Source: Aldrovandia affinis (lineage: Eukaryota > Chordata > Actinopteri > Notacanthiformes > Halosauridae). Taken from it: 64,000 nt of DNA. Location: contig JAINUG010000305.1 of NCBI GenBank assembly GCA_029706075.1, forward strand, positions 124,001-188,000. The letters are read 5' to 3'. Made by a program: the position numbers and the translations under genes. Shown one piece after another: positions 1-16,619 of this stretch. Below the pieces are notes generated by a model that saw only the letters and a list, made by a program, of their open reading frames with translations, was not told the DNA's origin and did no database searches. Numbering within the stretch: the first letter of the stretch is position 1; each line of letters begins with the position of its first letter.

Positions 1-157
1 ATTTGAATATGAGTTAATTTATATTAAATTCAATATTGACGATAGCGTTAGTGAACATTTAAATAATGTCTGAATCAGGAGGATACCAAGTATACAGTTT
101 CTACTTCTCTGCTTTTCTAACCATCCATATCCATCTCTCTCTCTCTCTCTCTTGCAG

Positions 158-4609
<4,452 letters not shown>

Positions 4610-7600
4610 ACGCCTTCGTCCGCCCCCTGTACCCCTCCTCCCCCTCCCCTTCCCCCTTCCCTCCCACCCTGCACCGTGTATATTAGCCGCTGGCATGGTG
4701 ACGCCGAAACTGCTTAAATCCCCAGTTGCAGTGTTAGCGCAGTGTGATCTTGCAGAGCCTGTCTTCTTTCCTGAGCTTCTGGCCGGCCTGTAAACAGGCC
4801 ATTCCTGAACGTTTTAATGCGTCTATGTTTAAAAAAAATATTCTCTTTCCAGCCTCCCCTCCCGGCCTCATTATGCCTTCCCCTTTGATGATGGTACAGA
4901 ACGCAGTAAAGGCTTCCCTACTGTTTGATTTCTGCTTCAACAAGCCCTCCTCTCTTCCCTTTTTAATTTCACATCCATCCAAATGCTCAAACTGAGAACA
5001 TTCTTATCCCCGTATGAACTAAGTTTAGGATTCTCCACCCTAACGTTTTGTAAATAGGAGCACATGCTCCTTTTGTGCTCCTTAAGTGCAAACGTCGTAG
5101 CCCTAGCGTCACTTTTAATGGCCACCCTCTTGCTGTGTCGTTTCCTCGCGAAACTATTCTAAACATAAGTAGGGAAAGTCTGCTGTTCCAAGGTATGGGC
5201 CATTCTCAGGTGTGTGCCACTTTTTTCACGCAGATTAAAGGAAAGATACTTTGTAGGTCTAAAAAATGATCCACAATCAATCAATTTACTCTTTTTTTTT
5301 TGGAGGGGGCATTTTCAAGTAGCAAGAACCTATGCTTTGGTCCCACATTATGAAAATATTGGCCCTGCAGATGAACGGCCATTCAGAGGAAAATCCACCT
5401 GCCCTTTCTTAGTCTGTTTCTTCGTTTAACAGATATTAATTATCTCTGGGCACGGCTGTTCTGAGAGTTGCTTCAGAAGAAACACACCGCTCTATAAGTG
5501 ACAAACTGCTGTAAATAGAAATCTCTGTAGAAGTAGCCAAAAGGGCATGTGCTATGTGCTATGGCCTTTCCTGTTGATTTCACATCGTTTTCAAGCATCT
5601 GGTGGATAAGGATTTAAACTCACTCCTTGCCTTACACATCCATCTAAATTGGATACCTAAAACGACAGGTACAAGTGTCGCAGTACACTTTTATATTTTT
5701 TCATTGTGTCAGAGAAATTGTATCTCTTATATAATTATAATGATATAAATGTGTAATTAATGTGATATCATTATGGAACCACAATGATCAATAAATGAAT
5801 GTCTAATATTTCAGCACATGAAAATGTTGGGTTCCACAAACTGTTCGGAGAAATCAGTGCCAACACTGTGCTAACAAGAGCTCCCCTCTAACCTCACTTG
5901 CATGTCAAATATGTAGTCTTGACTTCAATAATTGATTTTTAAGATTTTAACAGAAGGGAATATATATTGATACATATTTCTAGATGGCATGCAAAACATT
6001 CATAGGAATGCTTTTCAGAAACTGGCAAATATATGTAAATGTACAGTCCATTTCCTGGTACAGGATAAAAGAAAGTCATTTTGATCTGTCAAATTACATA
6101 ATCGGATAAGTAAGTATCCTTCATAATTCTAGATGTTCTTTTTTATGGCACATATTATTACCTCTCCTCTTTAGTGCGGACTAACACATGATGTCGTTGT
6201 GATTTATTTTCAACATCGTTGCAATATTACAGAAGCATTGTGTGGATGCTATGCCACACAGGGATATCTGTCGCTCAGCCTGCAAGTCCTTATCCAGCAG
6301 ATGTCCCTCTCCTCTTTTTTCCTCTGTATAAACATTTTCATCTCTGTGTGTTGAATGTCTCCCCCAATCTCTCCCTCTGCCCCCTGAAACCTGCTCGTCC
6401 TAACGGTTGTTCCTACTCACGCATTTAAAAGTATTTCTGAGCTGCTCCTCTGGTCTTACCCGTGAGAAAACAACACTATTCACAAAAGGAACATTCCTTT
6501 TGCCTGCTGCCGTGCACAAGCTCATTTCTACGTGAATTACAATACTGAAATCATCCTCGTCCTCATTACCTTCTCTTCTTCGTTAGAACTTTCTGTGAAA
6601 AGTGAAAAAAGCCAACAACAGGTTATTTGTCTGGGTTAAAGATATTCCAAGAGTTATTAGCTGTTGTGTTCCACGTTCTGTGTATTTAATTCGTTTGCCA
6701 TTCAATTTGTAAAGTTTCAAGTGACATCACTAATTACAAATATTTTGTTGTTGGTTCTTTTCCAGTGCCCTCTTATTTTTTACTGGTGTTGTAATGTGGA
6801 ACTAAATAATTCGTTTGGTGGTGCCAAAGCCAACTGTTATCGTACGATTTGAGCAATATTCTTATTGCTGATAAACTGTGATGCTGCTTGCTGTACTCGT
6901 TGACACACATGAGCCTGTTCATTTCCAGTGCAGGCCAGATGCTAATGCTAATATCTGTCTTGGTGGCCTTGTGCTTTGAGGTGAAACCGATCATCCTTCT
7001 GGCTCGACTGCATCCGTGTCCTGTGATATCGTACATAATACAAGAAAGAAACAAAACTGTCTTTCAAAAACAAAATCCTGATTGCTGATTGAAGGGTTTG
7101 TGCCATAGAGAGCCAGCCCACACAGTTGCTCTGTCCACATATATCTCTCTCAAGAGGCACAGCAGGCTGTGCATTTATAATAGGCTGGGAAAAGGTCACG
7201 GGCATCACCTGGACTTGTTACCGATCGACCTCAGGTCTGCGTGTGCCTAGAGGTAACTTTGCTACTGTTCAAGGTCCTGAAGGCTTCCCAGGCTTCGCAA
7301 AGTGCAATAGCTGGAATGTCGGTCAGCGGCCAAAATGAGGGAGCAGCACCACAACATAATACAATTCTTTAAAATCACAAACAAGTGACCGTGACTGCAG
7401 AATCAGAGTCGGGACTGACACGCCACACAAGTTTTTAACTAGGGAACAACCTAACGTTGACTTCCTGTTTCCTTTTCCCTCCCAATATCAAATTTGAAAA
7501 CCAGCCTTTTTTCAAAGGTGCCATGCCTCCACTATGCTTTCTAGAAAAGGACGGTGACGAACGTGCATGAATATGCGGTTTTCATACGTTTCATCCGTAG

Positions 7601-7862
7601 CTTTGTGGCCTGGCACTTACAGGAATCATATTAGGTGTCACTACCTCACAACTCTGATGTTTGTTTTCTAACAATATGTGAGTATCGCCCTGTCAGGTTA
7701 TAAACAGTTTCACGTAACTCTAGGGGGAAAAAGGTAACTGTTTTTGTCAGCTCAACTGGATATTTCTTTCCACTTGTATTGTTTGTTTTTATTCTTTGCA
7801 TTTTATCTTGCGGGAATAAACAAGTATAAATGGAATGGAATAAATGTGTACGTCAATTGGTT
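4610..7862 (+). other. camkv: camkv 3' untranslated region (inferred)
   Basis: About 3.2 kb follows the camkv stop without long open frames and without any repeat I recognise, unlike the flanking DNA. Two AATAAA signals (7815-7820 and 7839-7844) are followed by a GT-rich stretch (gtgtacgtcaattggttatg), a plausible cleavage site near 7.86 kb. Another AATAAA at 8556-8561 could give a longer form. Long 3' UTRs are usual for neuronal transcripts. The extent is inferred, not shown by transcript data. Confidence 0.5.
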
Positions 7863-8985
7863 ATGTTCTTTGTTGTATAACCTCACAGGGCAGGATCAGT
7901 GACTAGTGGAAGGCGTCATACGTCTTGTTGGAGTCTTGAAGCGGTAGTGCACAGGAACTCATGTAGTGTGTCAGCCCGAATATAATCTATTTTGCAGTCA
8001 TAGGGTTTACTTACAGTGTACTCACTTTCGATTCTCGAGAACCGTAGTATAACGTTCCGGGGTTTAAGGCCATCACTCTAACGAAATATGAAAAGGCTCT
8101 GGTTTCACTCATTTGCTTTGTGCCCTCTGAGAGATCCAGAAACCCTACACAGAATTTTTGTTTGAATTAGAATTATTTTCCACGTTGGGCTATTCTATGG
8201 TTTTGCTATACATCTGTTGTTTTTAGTAGTATTGTGATGTGTTGGAGCAAGTTTCTTACCAGGAGAAAAACAACTGCAATACTTTCTAAAGTTAAGTCAT
8301 CAATAGCATTTATTTTACAGTGTTCATACACAGTTTTGGTGGCAACAAATTATTATTTTTAAACTGATTTTAAAACTTCAAAAAGCAATGCTTTTATTCA
8401 ATGCATTTACTATATTCAGTCGCACTGTACATGTTATCAAATGTACTCATTTATGTGTTACACTTATGTGTTATAAATGTACTTGCCTCTTGAATCCTGG
8501 GGTCCTGTCTCTCATTTGTAACCTGTGTATACTGTATAATTATAAATTCGATGGTAATAAAAAGTTTAATCATTGCAATACGGGCAAGATGATAATTCTT
8601 CTTTACATTTTTGTTATTATGAGTAGTATTAGTAGTAGCAGTACTAGTAGTAGGCTACTAGTAGTAGTAGGAGTAGAACTTGTAAAATAGTAGTTGTTGT
8701 ACTTGATTTACAATTATTGGACTGGATCCTATAACTTATATATAAGGTATAAGAATTCTTACAACTAGCCACGAAGACTGGCATAATGACAGACTAAATC
8801 TTTACACTACAGTCATAATTAGATGCTGTTTTAAGAACACATTCAGCATTAATGTTCTGTGGCTTTACAAAGCCAAGAACTGGGAGTAAGGACTGCATTA
8901 TGTGATGCAAAAACTGGGTCCTGATAGCCTATTAATTCCCTATACAATCCAGTGATAACAAAGTCACTCCCTTCCATGTAATTGT
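7863..8985. other. Intergenic DNA, no gene seen
   Basis: AT-rich DNA downstream of camkv. It holds an AATAAA at 8556-8561 and a degenerate TAG-rich microsatellite at about 8620-8690. No ORF here resembles a protein. Confidence 0.6.
8616..8692 (+). repeat. Imperfect (TAG)n microsatellite
   Basis: A run of 'agtagtattagtagtagcag' followed by 'tagtagtaggctactagtag' and further TAG units, with interruptions. The 100-residue ORF over it ends in Ser-rich low complexity and is not a gene. Confidence 0.7.
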
Positions 8986-8999
8986 TGCGAGATGTACAC

Positions 9000-9450
9000 C
9001 AATGGGCAGTGGATATGGATTGAAATCGCTGTTAAAATATTTAGCCTATATAGGCCTACGTTTAAAAAAATCGTAAAGGTAAATTGTAACTCGTAAATGT
9101 AAATTGTAGTTTTTAATAGTAAATCACACATAATAAACGTAAAATAACAATCTGTACGTATGTACACCTCTCATTTTATGAGCGTATATGTCCGTTTATG
9201 TTCAAGATGCTCTACGCACGTACGACGTTCATTATAGTGGCTGCTTCTGGGTTTACGTACAGAATTTTGACAGTATGTTTACGCCAATTTGTAATAATAT
9301 TTAAGCCGTCCTTAAGTAAAATCATGCCTGGCCTACCCGATCATCTAAACATCGAGCAGTACGCAATTGTAGCATGGCCTTATTGGCTAAGAAATCTCCA
9401 AATGTAAAACAGAAACAGCAAGGGCTCTAGAAACAGCAGCGCTAATCCTG
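9000..9450. repeat. Unclassified dispersed repeat, copy 1
   Basis: The part at 9237-9410 ('gggtttacgtacagaatttt', 'aacatcgagcagtacgcaat', 'aaatgtaaaacagaaacagc') is clearly related to 13,335-13,513 in the same orientation. The part at 9030-9190, reverse-complemented, resembles 16,260-16,390 ('gtacgtacagattgtt', 'gattaaaaact'). This suggests a multi-part element with several copies in this intergenic region. No coding content is recognised. Confidence 0.5.
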
Positions 9451-11130
9451 GACCGAGGCGCAGCAAAGCATGACCTGGTCTATTCCAGTAGTGTGGTGAC
9501 AAGGGACGGTACAGCACCTGTGGCACAGTTGTAAAAGAAGTCGGTTTAAGAGGAATACATTACCTGTGGATGTGCTTAAGGTTTGATTTAGTATTGACCA
9601 ATCAGATCATCAGCTTTTCTATCTTTAATACCATAGCAATAGCGATCTGGCCGTTTCGTCATGTCTAATGAAGAGCAAGCACTATGGCTTGCGAAGAGCG
9701 AGTTATGAGACTTGCTTTCACTATAATAAAAACGAGTACATAAATGTACGGCATATTATACTAAACTAAACTAACTAATCTGACCAGGTGTCCCACATTT
9801 TTATTCTTCAATAAAAGTCATTTCAGATTTCTCTCGCTTCTTTATTTTGACTATTACTGCATTTTAAACAAAGTACGACATTTCAGATATAAAATACGAA
9901 TATAACCCCTGCCCACAGCTCAACAATAGCATCAGCACCCCCGCTCAGCAATATAATCAGCAAAAAAATCACTTCCATACTTTTCTATTCCACCTTTCCG
10001 GCTCCTTAATGTCTCGCATTTGAACTGTTTGAATCTGGTCACACTATCATTTACATGCACGTGGATCAATTTAATTTATCAGTAAGAAACGGATATAGCC
10101 CATTCTAGTAGAAAAATGTACTTGTTTAGGTTCCTGCAAGCTGTGTCGCAGGAGGCTTGCATGTAGTCTACAAGCAACGTATGGAAAAATCGGCTACCAA
10201 ACCATACGAGATACATTCGTTTGCAAATCCAGAAGCCATTATAGGCAACACATGCACAAGAAGTAGAAAGCTCCTGCAAATTAAACATTTGGATGGAGAC
10301 GATCATAAAATAATCAAGGGAAAATACTCATTTTGGTGGATGGCGAACATTAGGGGTCGTGGCCAGCAAAGCGTATGGGATAACGATTATTCCTTCTCAA
10401 TTCCAGTGCCCGACTACCTAAGGATTATGTACACTGTAGTTACAAAACTGAGATGTTTGCTGCCTCTTGGCTTGCGTTTTTAAAAAGGCCAAAAATCATG
10501 ATTACCAATGAGATCCTTCATAAAGAGAACTCCCACCTTTAAGAGAAAACAAAATAATATATTTTTGAATCCCATATTTTTTTGCATACAATAAAGCTCA
10601 TTACCTGTGTTGTTTATTTCATAAAGCCTTTTTTGCTCATCTTTATCAAGAGTGTCAATGATTTCCTGAAACAGACTTGATGCTATATTATGAAATCGAT
10701 TCACAACAAGCTGGGCATGAGGCCAACAGTAATTAAGAGGGCTACATTTCCTAAATTAAGTTAGATTTATTGATCTGCATATAATTTCAGTAACTATAAA
10801 CAGTTGATTTCAGACCTTCACAAACAGAAATGCATTATTTTTGGTGTCAGAGGTTCTAGTTGAGGAGTTGCGTTAATTAGTAAATGTTCTCATGTTTGAA
10901 AGCACTCAATGTGAATACTGCTAGGAGCTGCATGCTGCTGTGAATTCTGGGAATTGCTTATAGGTGGAACGCAGGTGACAGGTGAAGAGTTTTTGAGGAG
11001 GGGGTAAACATGCATGAGTGAGGCCTGCAGCCTGAAAGCCTGTAAGTTTGCTGTCTGACTAATGAGAGGCTGGGATGATCTGAACACATTATATAATACT
11101 CATTTTACTAAAGCCAAACCATCATGCTGG
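9451..11130. other. Intergenic DNA, no gene seen
   Basis: AT-rich sequence. The open frame at 10,157-10,483 (+, 108 residues) has no recognisable motif and no splice or promoter context. The other ORFs are short and overlap on opposite strands. I see no supported feature. Confidence 0.5.
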
Positions 11131-11139
11131 CAACCACCC

Positions 11140-11215
11140 TCGTCTCCTCTCCTCCACCTCCACCTCCACCTCCCCCATCCCCACTGTTCCTTTCTCTGTC
11201 CCTTGGGGGGGGGGC
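11140..11215 (+). repeat. Low-complexity pyrimidine/CCA tract ending in poly-G
   Basis: Tandem 'ccacctccacctccacctcc' units are followed by 'cttggggggggggcag'. This is simple sequence only. Confidence 0.7.
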
Positions 11216-11810
11216 AGTGCCCCCACTGTACCCTAAACTAGGATATCACTGAGAAGAGTGTATGCCTAAATCCCCTTAATTTGAGTTAACTACACATCTC
11301 ATCCTTACACAACATTTATGACTATGTTGTAAGGGGCTCTCTGTAAATATTGATGTTAAAGATGCCAGTTGATGACGAAAGAAATCAATTTAGTGTCTGG
11401 GTGGATTGAATTTGGCAATGTGCAGTGAGAATATGATATGCCTTCTCCATGCCCTGCATAAGGGTACCTGATCAACAATAAAATATTGCAGATTACAATG
11501 AATGTGTTTAGCTGGTGCTGAAAACAAACTCTGCTGCCTTCTGCTGTTTCAGAACTGGAATTGTTATTTTAAATCAGCGGTGTCCACTCCTGAGTGTTTA
11601 ATCGCTGCCTTTCAAGCCTTAAAGTCAGTGACCAATATAGACCCAGGAAACCAGGAGAGGGGAGTTCAATGTGTAATTAGCCTCTTAACTGATCAATTAA
11701 GTGCCGAGTGAAATAATGGACCCTGTGGACGAAAGCAGGAAAACAGTAGCAGGTACAGTTATACAAGTAGCTTTCCATCCCCAGGTGTTCAAACAGCATA
11801 TATTCCACAC

Positions 11811-11967
11811 CAAGGCCGTAACCATGGAGTCAACATTGGGGGGGACCAAATCAATTTATTTATATTTTTTATATCAGCTAGGCTATATATTGGGGGGGAC
11901 ATTTTGAGCATTTCTGAATATTGGGGGGGATGTGTCCCCCCCAATATATATGGTAATTTCGGCCTTG
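11811..11967. mobile_element. hAT-type MITE (157 bp) with 8-bp target duplication
   Basis: The element begins CAAGGCCGTAACCA and ends with the near-inverse TGGTAATTTCGGCCTTG. It has internal inverted 'ttggggggg' / 'ccccccaa' blocks and is flanked on both sides by the identical octamer TTCCACAC (11,803-11,810 and 11,968-11,975). An 8-bp duplication plus terminal inverted repeats fits a non-autonomous hAT element. It has no coding capacity. Confidence 0.8.
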
Positions 11968-12059
11968 TTCCACACTGAGACCATTACAGGGGAAAGAGGA
12001 GGGGTGCATATTGTCCTGTAAAATAGTGGGAAGGAAGATTCTCTGCAAGACAAAGAGAG

Positions 12060-12862
12060 GAGGACCCCTGAGAGACTGGAACACATCAACGCCAACTGGA
12101 CCCATTCTTATTGTACCTGGAGTAGCCTACCTGCCAATTTTACTAAAAATGTCTACACTATTTTACTTTCACTGTATTTTATCCCTACAAGATACCTTAC
12201 AAGAAGAGACTTGTTGCTGCCACATTTTTACCAGTGCTGGACTATATGCGTACCTCTTCTCAGGCTCTACATATGACTGATACTGCCTACCACGCTTCCC
12301 TCAGATTTATAACAAATTGTAGAGCCTTGACTCACCATTGTGAGTTATACTCTCGGGTAGGATGGCCTGCGCTGGCAACCCATAGGCTCACACATTGGTA
12401 CACTTTTTATATAAGGCAATTATTGGTCTGCTCCCATCCTACTTGTGCATATTTATTGAGCAGAAAAGTTTTGGACAGTAGCCTACGCCTTGCGGTCTCA
12501 GGACATTTTAACGCTTTCTGTCCCAAATGTCAGTAGCCTACAGAGACCGGAAAAAGGGCTTTTATGTACTCTGCGCCTTCAGACTGGAATGGGTTGCAGA
12601 AGGATTTAAAACGTACTAATTTGATTTATTTGAATGTTTTTAAATCCAATATGAAGGACATGGAGGCAGAGTCCTTAGGATGTCGGTGCTTTTAATACTT
12701 GTGGTTTTTGAGTTTGTTATTTTCTGTAGTTTGCTGTTTGTTCTGTTTATGTCTGCAACATTTTTTGTGTTTTTATTTGTGCTGCTGCCTGTCTTGGCCA
12801 GGACTCCCTTGTAAAATAGATTTTTAATCTCAATGGGACCTTTCCTGGTTAAATAAAATAAT
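12060..12862 (+). mobile_element. LINE 3' end: reverse transcriptase C-terminal remnant and tail
   Basis: The frame at 12,234-12,536 reads TAYHASLRFITNCRALTHHC, then a YSRVGWPAL stretch, as in the C-terminal part of fish non-LTR reverse transcriptases. A further piece with DWNGLQKDLK follows in another frame (about 12,580-12,620), so the copy has frameshifts and stops. It ends in the characteristic tail 'atctcaatgggacctttcct' + 'ggttaaataaaata' at about 12,825-12,862. It is a 5'-truncated dead copy. The family name is not certain. Confidence 0.7.
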
Positions 12863-13334
12863 TTTAAAAATCCATAAAATGACCCGCGATTAATTCAGTG
12901 TTGTTGATATGTTTTGGGATGCAAATACATTTTATATTTGTAAAAATGTTATATTCTATATTAATATGCCTGTATTAACGGGTCCGTGGAGCGGCGCACT
13001 GTGACTGAATAAATTATGAAACCGAGCGGAAAGCTGGGAAAAAGAACAAAATAGACCCAAGTTTGCTGTATAATTTTGAACAGCATGACTGAAAAAGGCA
13101 TGGCACTGAAGTGCACACGCTTCCAACGACAGATGCAGTTGTCATGGATACTGTAAAAGCTGTGCCAAACGGAGATTGGAAAGAGGAAAGATACAGCGGA
13201 CCGTATGTGCGGCGGACAAACAACTCCTATAGAGGGTGCCCGTGGCGCTTCTGGGTCAATACTTAAGGTACAACAGTTCTTAACCACCTAAAACATTATT
13301 TTGTCACGTATGGCTTTCATTTTAGGAGTTTCTT

Positions 13335-13513
13335 AATCTGGGTTTGCGTACGGAGTTTGACGATGTTTTTCACTCCAACGTGTAATCATATTTTTTATTC
13401 GTCCATAAGTAGAACCATACCTGACCTAGTCGTTCGTAGAAACATCGAGCAGTTGCGGCGCAATTATAGCTTTACCCTATTGGTTAATAGAGTTCCCAAT
13501 GTTAAACAGAAAT
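13335..13513 (+). repeat. Unclassified dispersed repeat, copy 2
   Basis: It aligns by eye with 9237-9410: 'ctgggtttgcgtacggagtt', 'aaacatcgagcagttgcggc', 'cccaatgttaaacagaaatt'. Same orientation, clearly diverged. See the entry at 9000-9450. Confidence 0.55.
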
Positions 13514-14039
13514 TTGGATGAATACTCAATTCTGTATGGCTAACAACTGCCTAGAAATGCTATTGTGGTCGTGTAGTGGATTAATAATCTATAATCGAAA
13601 ATAATACAAATAAATGTATCGGTTTCCAAGTTATTATAATAGGGCTACGGGATTATAATAACTACAATCATCCATTTTAATTAAGTGACATAAAATTCAT
13701 AACAAAAGTGGTGTAATGTCGCACTCTACTGGCGAGAAGTTAGAGTGCACATAAAAATATTTGCTGACTAGCAAGTGAGCTAACACATACCAGGCTATGG
13801 CTCAAGCTAAAAAGCTAGCAAGCACATTAGCTTAAACGATATTATCACGATATCGATATGTATTGTATTGTGATCTGTAAGTATTACGATCCGATATTAT
13901 GATTTCTTGCGATTTTTGTTTTTTTAAATACTGGACCATGGAAAATAGTTGATCATACTTCCAAAGACGATGCAGATAATTAAATCTGTCAGTCAAATTT
14001 ACTTGGTGGAAGTGCCACACGCAGATTTCACGGGTATCT

Positions 14040-14580
14040 AAAAGCTGGACGCAAGCGACCAGCCACTAAATCTGAAAACAGACTAGGGAGCGGGGAAACA
14101 AAATAAAACCCCGGGACAAAACTCCACGGGAATAAACCCAACAGAAACAACCCTAGAAGGGCGAAGGCTCCTCAACGAGGTGCGTGGAAAACAAATAGCT
14201 ATAGACTTTAGCTCTGGGGAACAATAGCCCCGACAAACAAAGAATAGATCGCAAAAGGAAACCACGAAGCGGTAAGCTAATAAGTAGCACCTTCTCTCTT
14301 TAACTGAGAGACCACAGGGTGGAAACATAAGTTAGACGTATAGGCTAGAGAGTAATAATGGTTTACACAGAAGCGTTTGTATGAGGGACACAGGGATCTT
14401 AAATAAGAGGCGGAATTAACACTGATAAGGGTTATCAGCTGAACGTGATCGGAAAACTCACCGACAAAAGACCATATAAGGACGGCGGAAATGACAATGA
14501 TTCCTCAAGCAACGCAAGAGAAAACAGACCGTCACGTGACCACGCGCCCTCCAGAGGCCGAATGAGGTAAAACCGTGACA
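14040..14580 (-). mobile_element. Probable LTR of a Ty3/gypsy-type retrotransposon
   Basis: Read on the minus strand, the sequence starts TGTCACGG at 14,580. It continues with a GC-rich upstream part, a possible TATA box ('cctcttatttaagatccctg', about 14,398-14,417) and a CT-rich downstream part. A TGTCACGG start is common in fish gypsy LTRs. It lies downstream, in minus-strand order, of the RT fragment at 15.8-16.2 kb, as a 3' LTR would. The inner end near 14,040 is not defined and no partner LTR was found, so it may be a solo LTR. Confidence 0.45.
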
Positions 14581-14859
14581 GCGTCAGTATAGGCAGGGCA
14601 ACCAATAGAGAAAATAGATCAAATGTGTATCAAATGTATCAAAATGTATCTCATATGTATGTATGACAACAGTATGTAGTGCATCTTGAACATAAAGTAA
14701 ACAATGCAGGGCAGAAAACATCAGGCAGGCCAAAATCCTATTATTGAATAGAGCACCTGACAACTGCACACAGACTGAACTAATGTGTGCCTTGAAGTTA
14801 ACAGCCTTCACATATAAAATGTATGCTATTAGATTTAATCAGCACAGTGTTAAAAAAAT

Positions 14860-15262
14860 TAGCAATTAATTAAGCAATTACTTCTGACTTGACCTTGTTG
14901 TAGATCTTCGGCAGGACTGTGTCGGAAAAAAACCCATTTTGATGGTATATGTACCTCGGCTCCAAAGTGTGAAGCATGTTGCGAAAACCTGTACTTTCCA
15001 CCACGCTGTATGGACGAAGGTCTTTGCAGATAAAAGGAGACATTGTGATGCATTTTGCCTTCTCTGAACTGCTGGGGATCTTATTCAAACCTGTATCCAG
15101 CGTTTGTTAGCTCTTGCCGCTACAGGTTGTTTGGCTTCCTCCGCCACGTTCAACTCTGGATGGTGTCGCGCAAGATGGGCCCGTATGTTGATCGTATTAC
15201 CACAATACTTTGCTTTTACATGACAGAGTTTGCATACAGGTTTACTCATGTCTAGCTCCACT
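14860..15262 (-). pseudogene. Remnant of a BED-finger hAT (ZBED-like) transposase
   Basis: The minus-strand translation of about 15,240-15,100 shows a BED zinc finger: VCKLCHVKAKYCGNTINIRA, then HLARHHPEL, giving the C-x2-C ... H-x4-H ligand pattern. The frame stops at a TGA near 15,090. The next segment, in a different frame (15,088-14,870), reads SEKAKCITMSPFICKDLRPY and SVVESTGFRNMLHTLEPRY, the typical start of the ZBED/hAT transposase core. The catalytic core and dimerisation domain are absent. It is a dead N-terminal fragment. Confidence 0.7.
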
Positions 15263-15814
15263 TTCTAAATCATAACACATACAATTACCTGCAATAGTGG
15301 GACATAACACTGGAATGAGTGAATGTTCATCGCCTGTTGCTAGAACAGGCAAAATTAGGTGTCCTAACTTCCCAAAAAGTAACAAACGCAATTTGTGTGT
15401 ACACACACCAGGATACAATTGAGTGCGTCTGTATCCAGGATAAACCACCACCTTGGGTCTGGTGCAGCCAGTACAGGCGCATTGCACAAAGCGACCTTAA
15501 AGTGTAGGCACCAGTGAATTTACCTTGCAAAAGTGATGACACATGTCTCTCAAATACCCCCTAACTATATCATAGTAAGTTTGTGATCATATTTATTTGA
15601 AAACACATATGCACGTTCTCTCTATGATGTGTTGATCTGACTCGTGCTTTTCCGACACGGTTGACGTAGACTTTGGGGATTGGGCTTTTTTTTCGGCCTT
15701 ACTTTTTCAAAAAGCTCTTAAAATAAAAATTAGAAGTGTATACTTGCATTGGGAATTCTGTTCATAACTATTACACAGTTTGATTGTGGAAAAGCACAGC
15801 CCATCTTGTTGCTC

Positions 15815-16190
15815 TGGCTTTAAGGCTAGTGAATGCCTCTTGCTGTTCAGAACCCACTGGAAACCTTGCCCCTTGTTAGTTAGCTGGTGGAGTGGAGCCG
15901 CCACAGTAGCAAAGCCTGGCGCAAACTTCCTGTAGTATGACACCAGCCCCAGGAAGGCTCTAAGCTGGCGCAGACTGCAGGGCACTGGCCAATCACGGAG
16001 GGCTGATCACAGAAGGGGTGGTCCTCGGTGGCCACCCCTTCTGCACTCACACGATGGCCCAAGAACGTGACCTCCTGCTGCATCAAACAACACTTCTCAG
16101 GGTGCAACCTCAGCCCATTTTTCACTTTTCGATGATTGGCTAGCTTAGGCATGATTCTACTTACGGAAGAATCAAAAATATGATTACATG
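15815..16190 (-). pseudogene. Ty3/gypsy-type reverse transcriptase fragment, frameshifted
   Basis: In minus-strand order, one frame (about 16,150-16,030) reads LRLHPEKCCLMQQEVTFLGH, followed by VSAEGVAT. A second frame (about 15,985-15,850) reads SLRQLRAFLGLVSYYRKFAP, then GFATVAAPLHQLT. These are the thumb region and the junction to RNase H of gypsy-type pol. The two frames are offset, so the copy is broken. The YxDD core and the integrase are not present. Together with the LTR-like sequence at 14.04-14.58 kb it may be the residue of one element, split by the hAT fragment. Confidence 0.7.
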
Positions 16191-16410
16191 CTGAAGTGAA
16201 AATACTGTCAAAATTCTGATTCTTACTGACAAGGATCACTAGTTAGCATGAAAACAAAATTCTGGACATAAACAATGAGAGGCGTACGTACGTACAGATT
16301 GTTCTTTTACATTTATGGACCAAAGTGTGGTTTACGATTAAAAACTGGAATTTACGTTTACATATTTTTGACAGCGACTTCACTCCATAATTTCACTCCA
16401 TAAACCACAG

Positions 16411-16615
16411 GTGTCAAACTCATTCCATCGAGGGCTGAGTGTGTGCAGGTTTATGTTGCAACCAATGCACTACACCAGGTGATTTCACTAATTAGCTCAC
16501 TTCTTCAACTAAGGAGGGAACCTAATTGAAATCACCTGGTGTAATGCATTGGTTACAAAAGAAACCTGCACACACTCGGCCCTCGATGGAATGAGTTTGA
16601 CACTCCTGGGGCATA
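16411..16615. mobile_element. Foldback (palindromic) element beside the rbm6 promoter
   Basis: The left arm 'gtgtcaaactcattccatcg' (16,419-16,438) is matched by an exact inverse at the right end, 'cgatggaatgagtttgacac'. Inner arms ('ttgcaaccaatgcactacac' / 'gtgtaatgcattggttacaa') also pair, so nearly the whole unit can fold. The flanks share 'cataaa' ('ccataaacc' / 'gcataaacg'), a probable target duplication. It ends about 75 bp upstream of the inferred rbm6 first exon. Confidence 0.75.
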
Positions 16616-16619
16616 AACG

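Noticed and set aside
10157-10483. 108-codon ORF in the camkv-rbm6 interval
   Set aside because: No motif, no promoter or splice context, AT-rich intergenic surroundings next to repeats.
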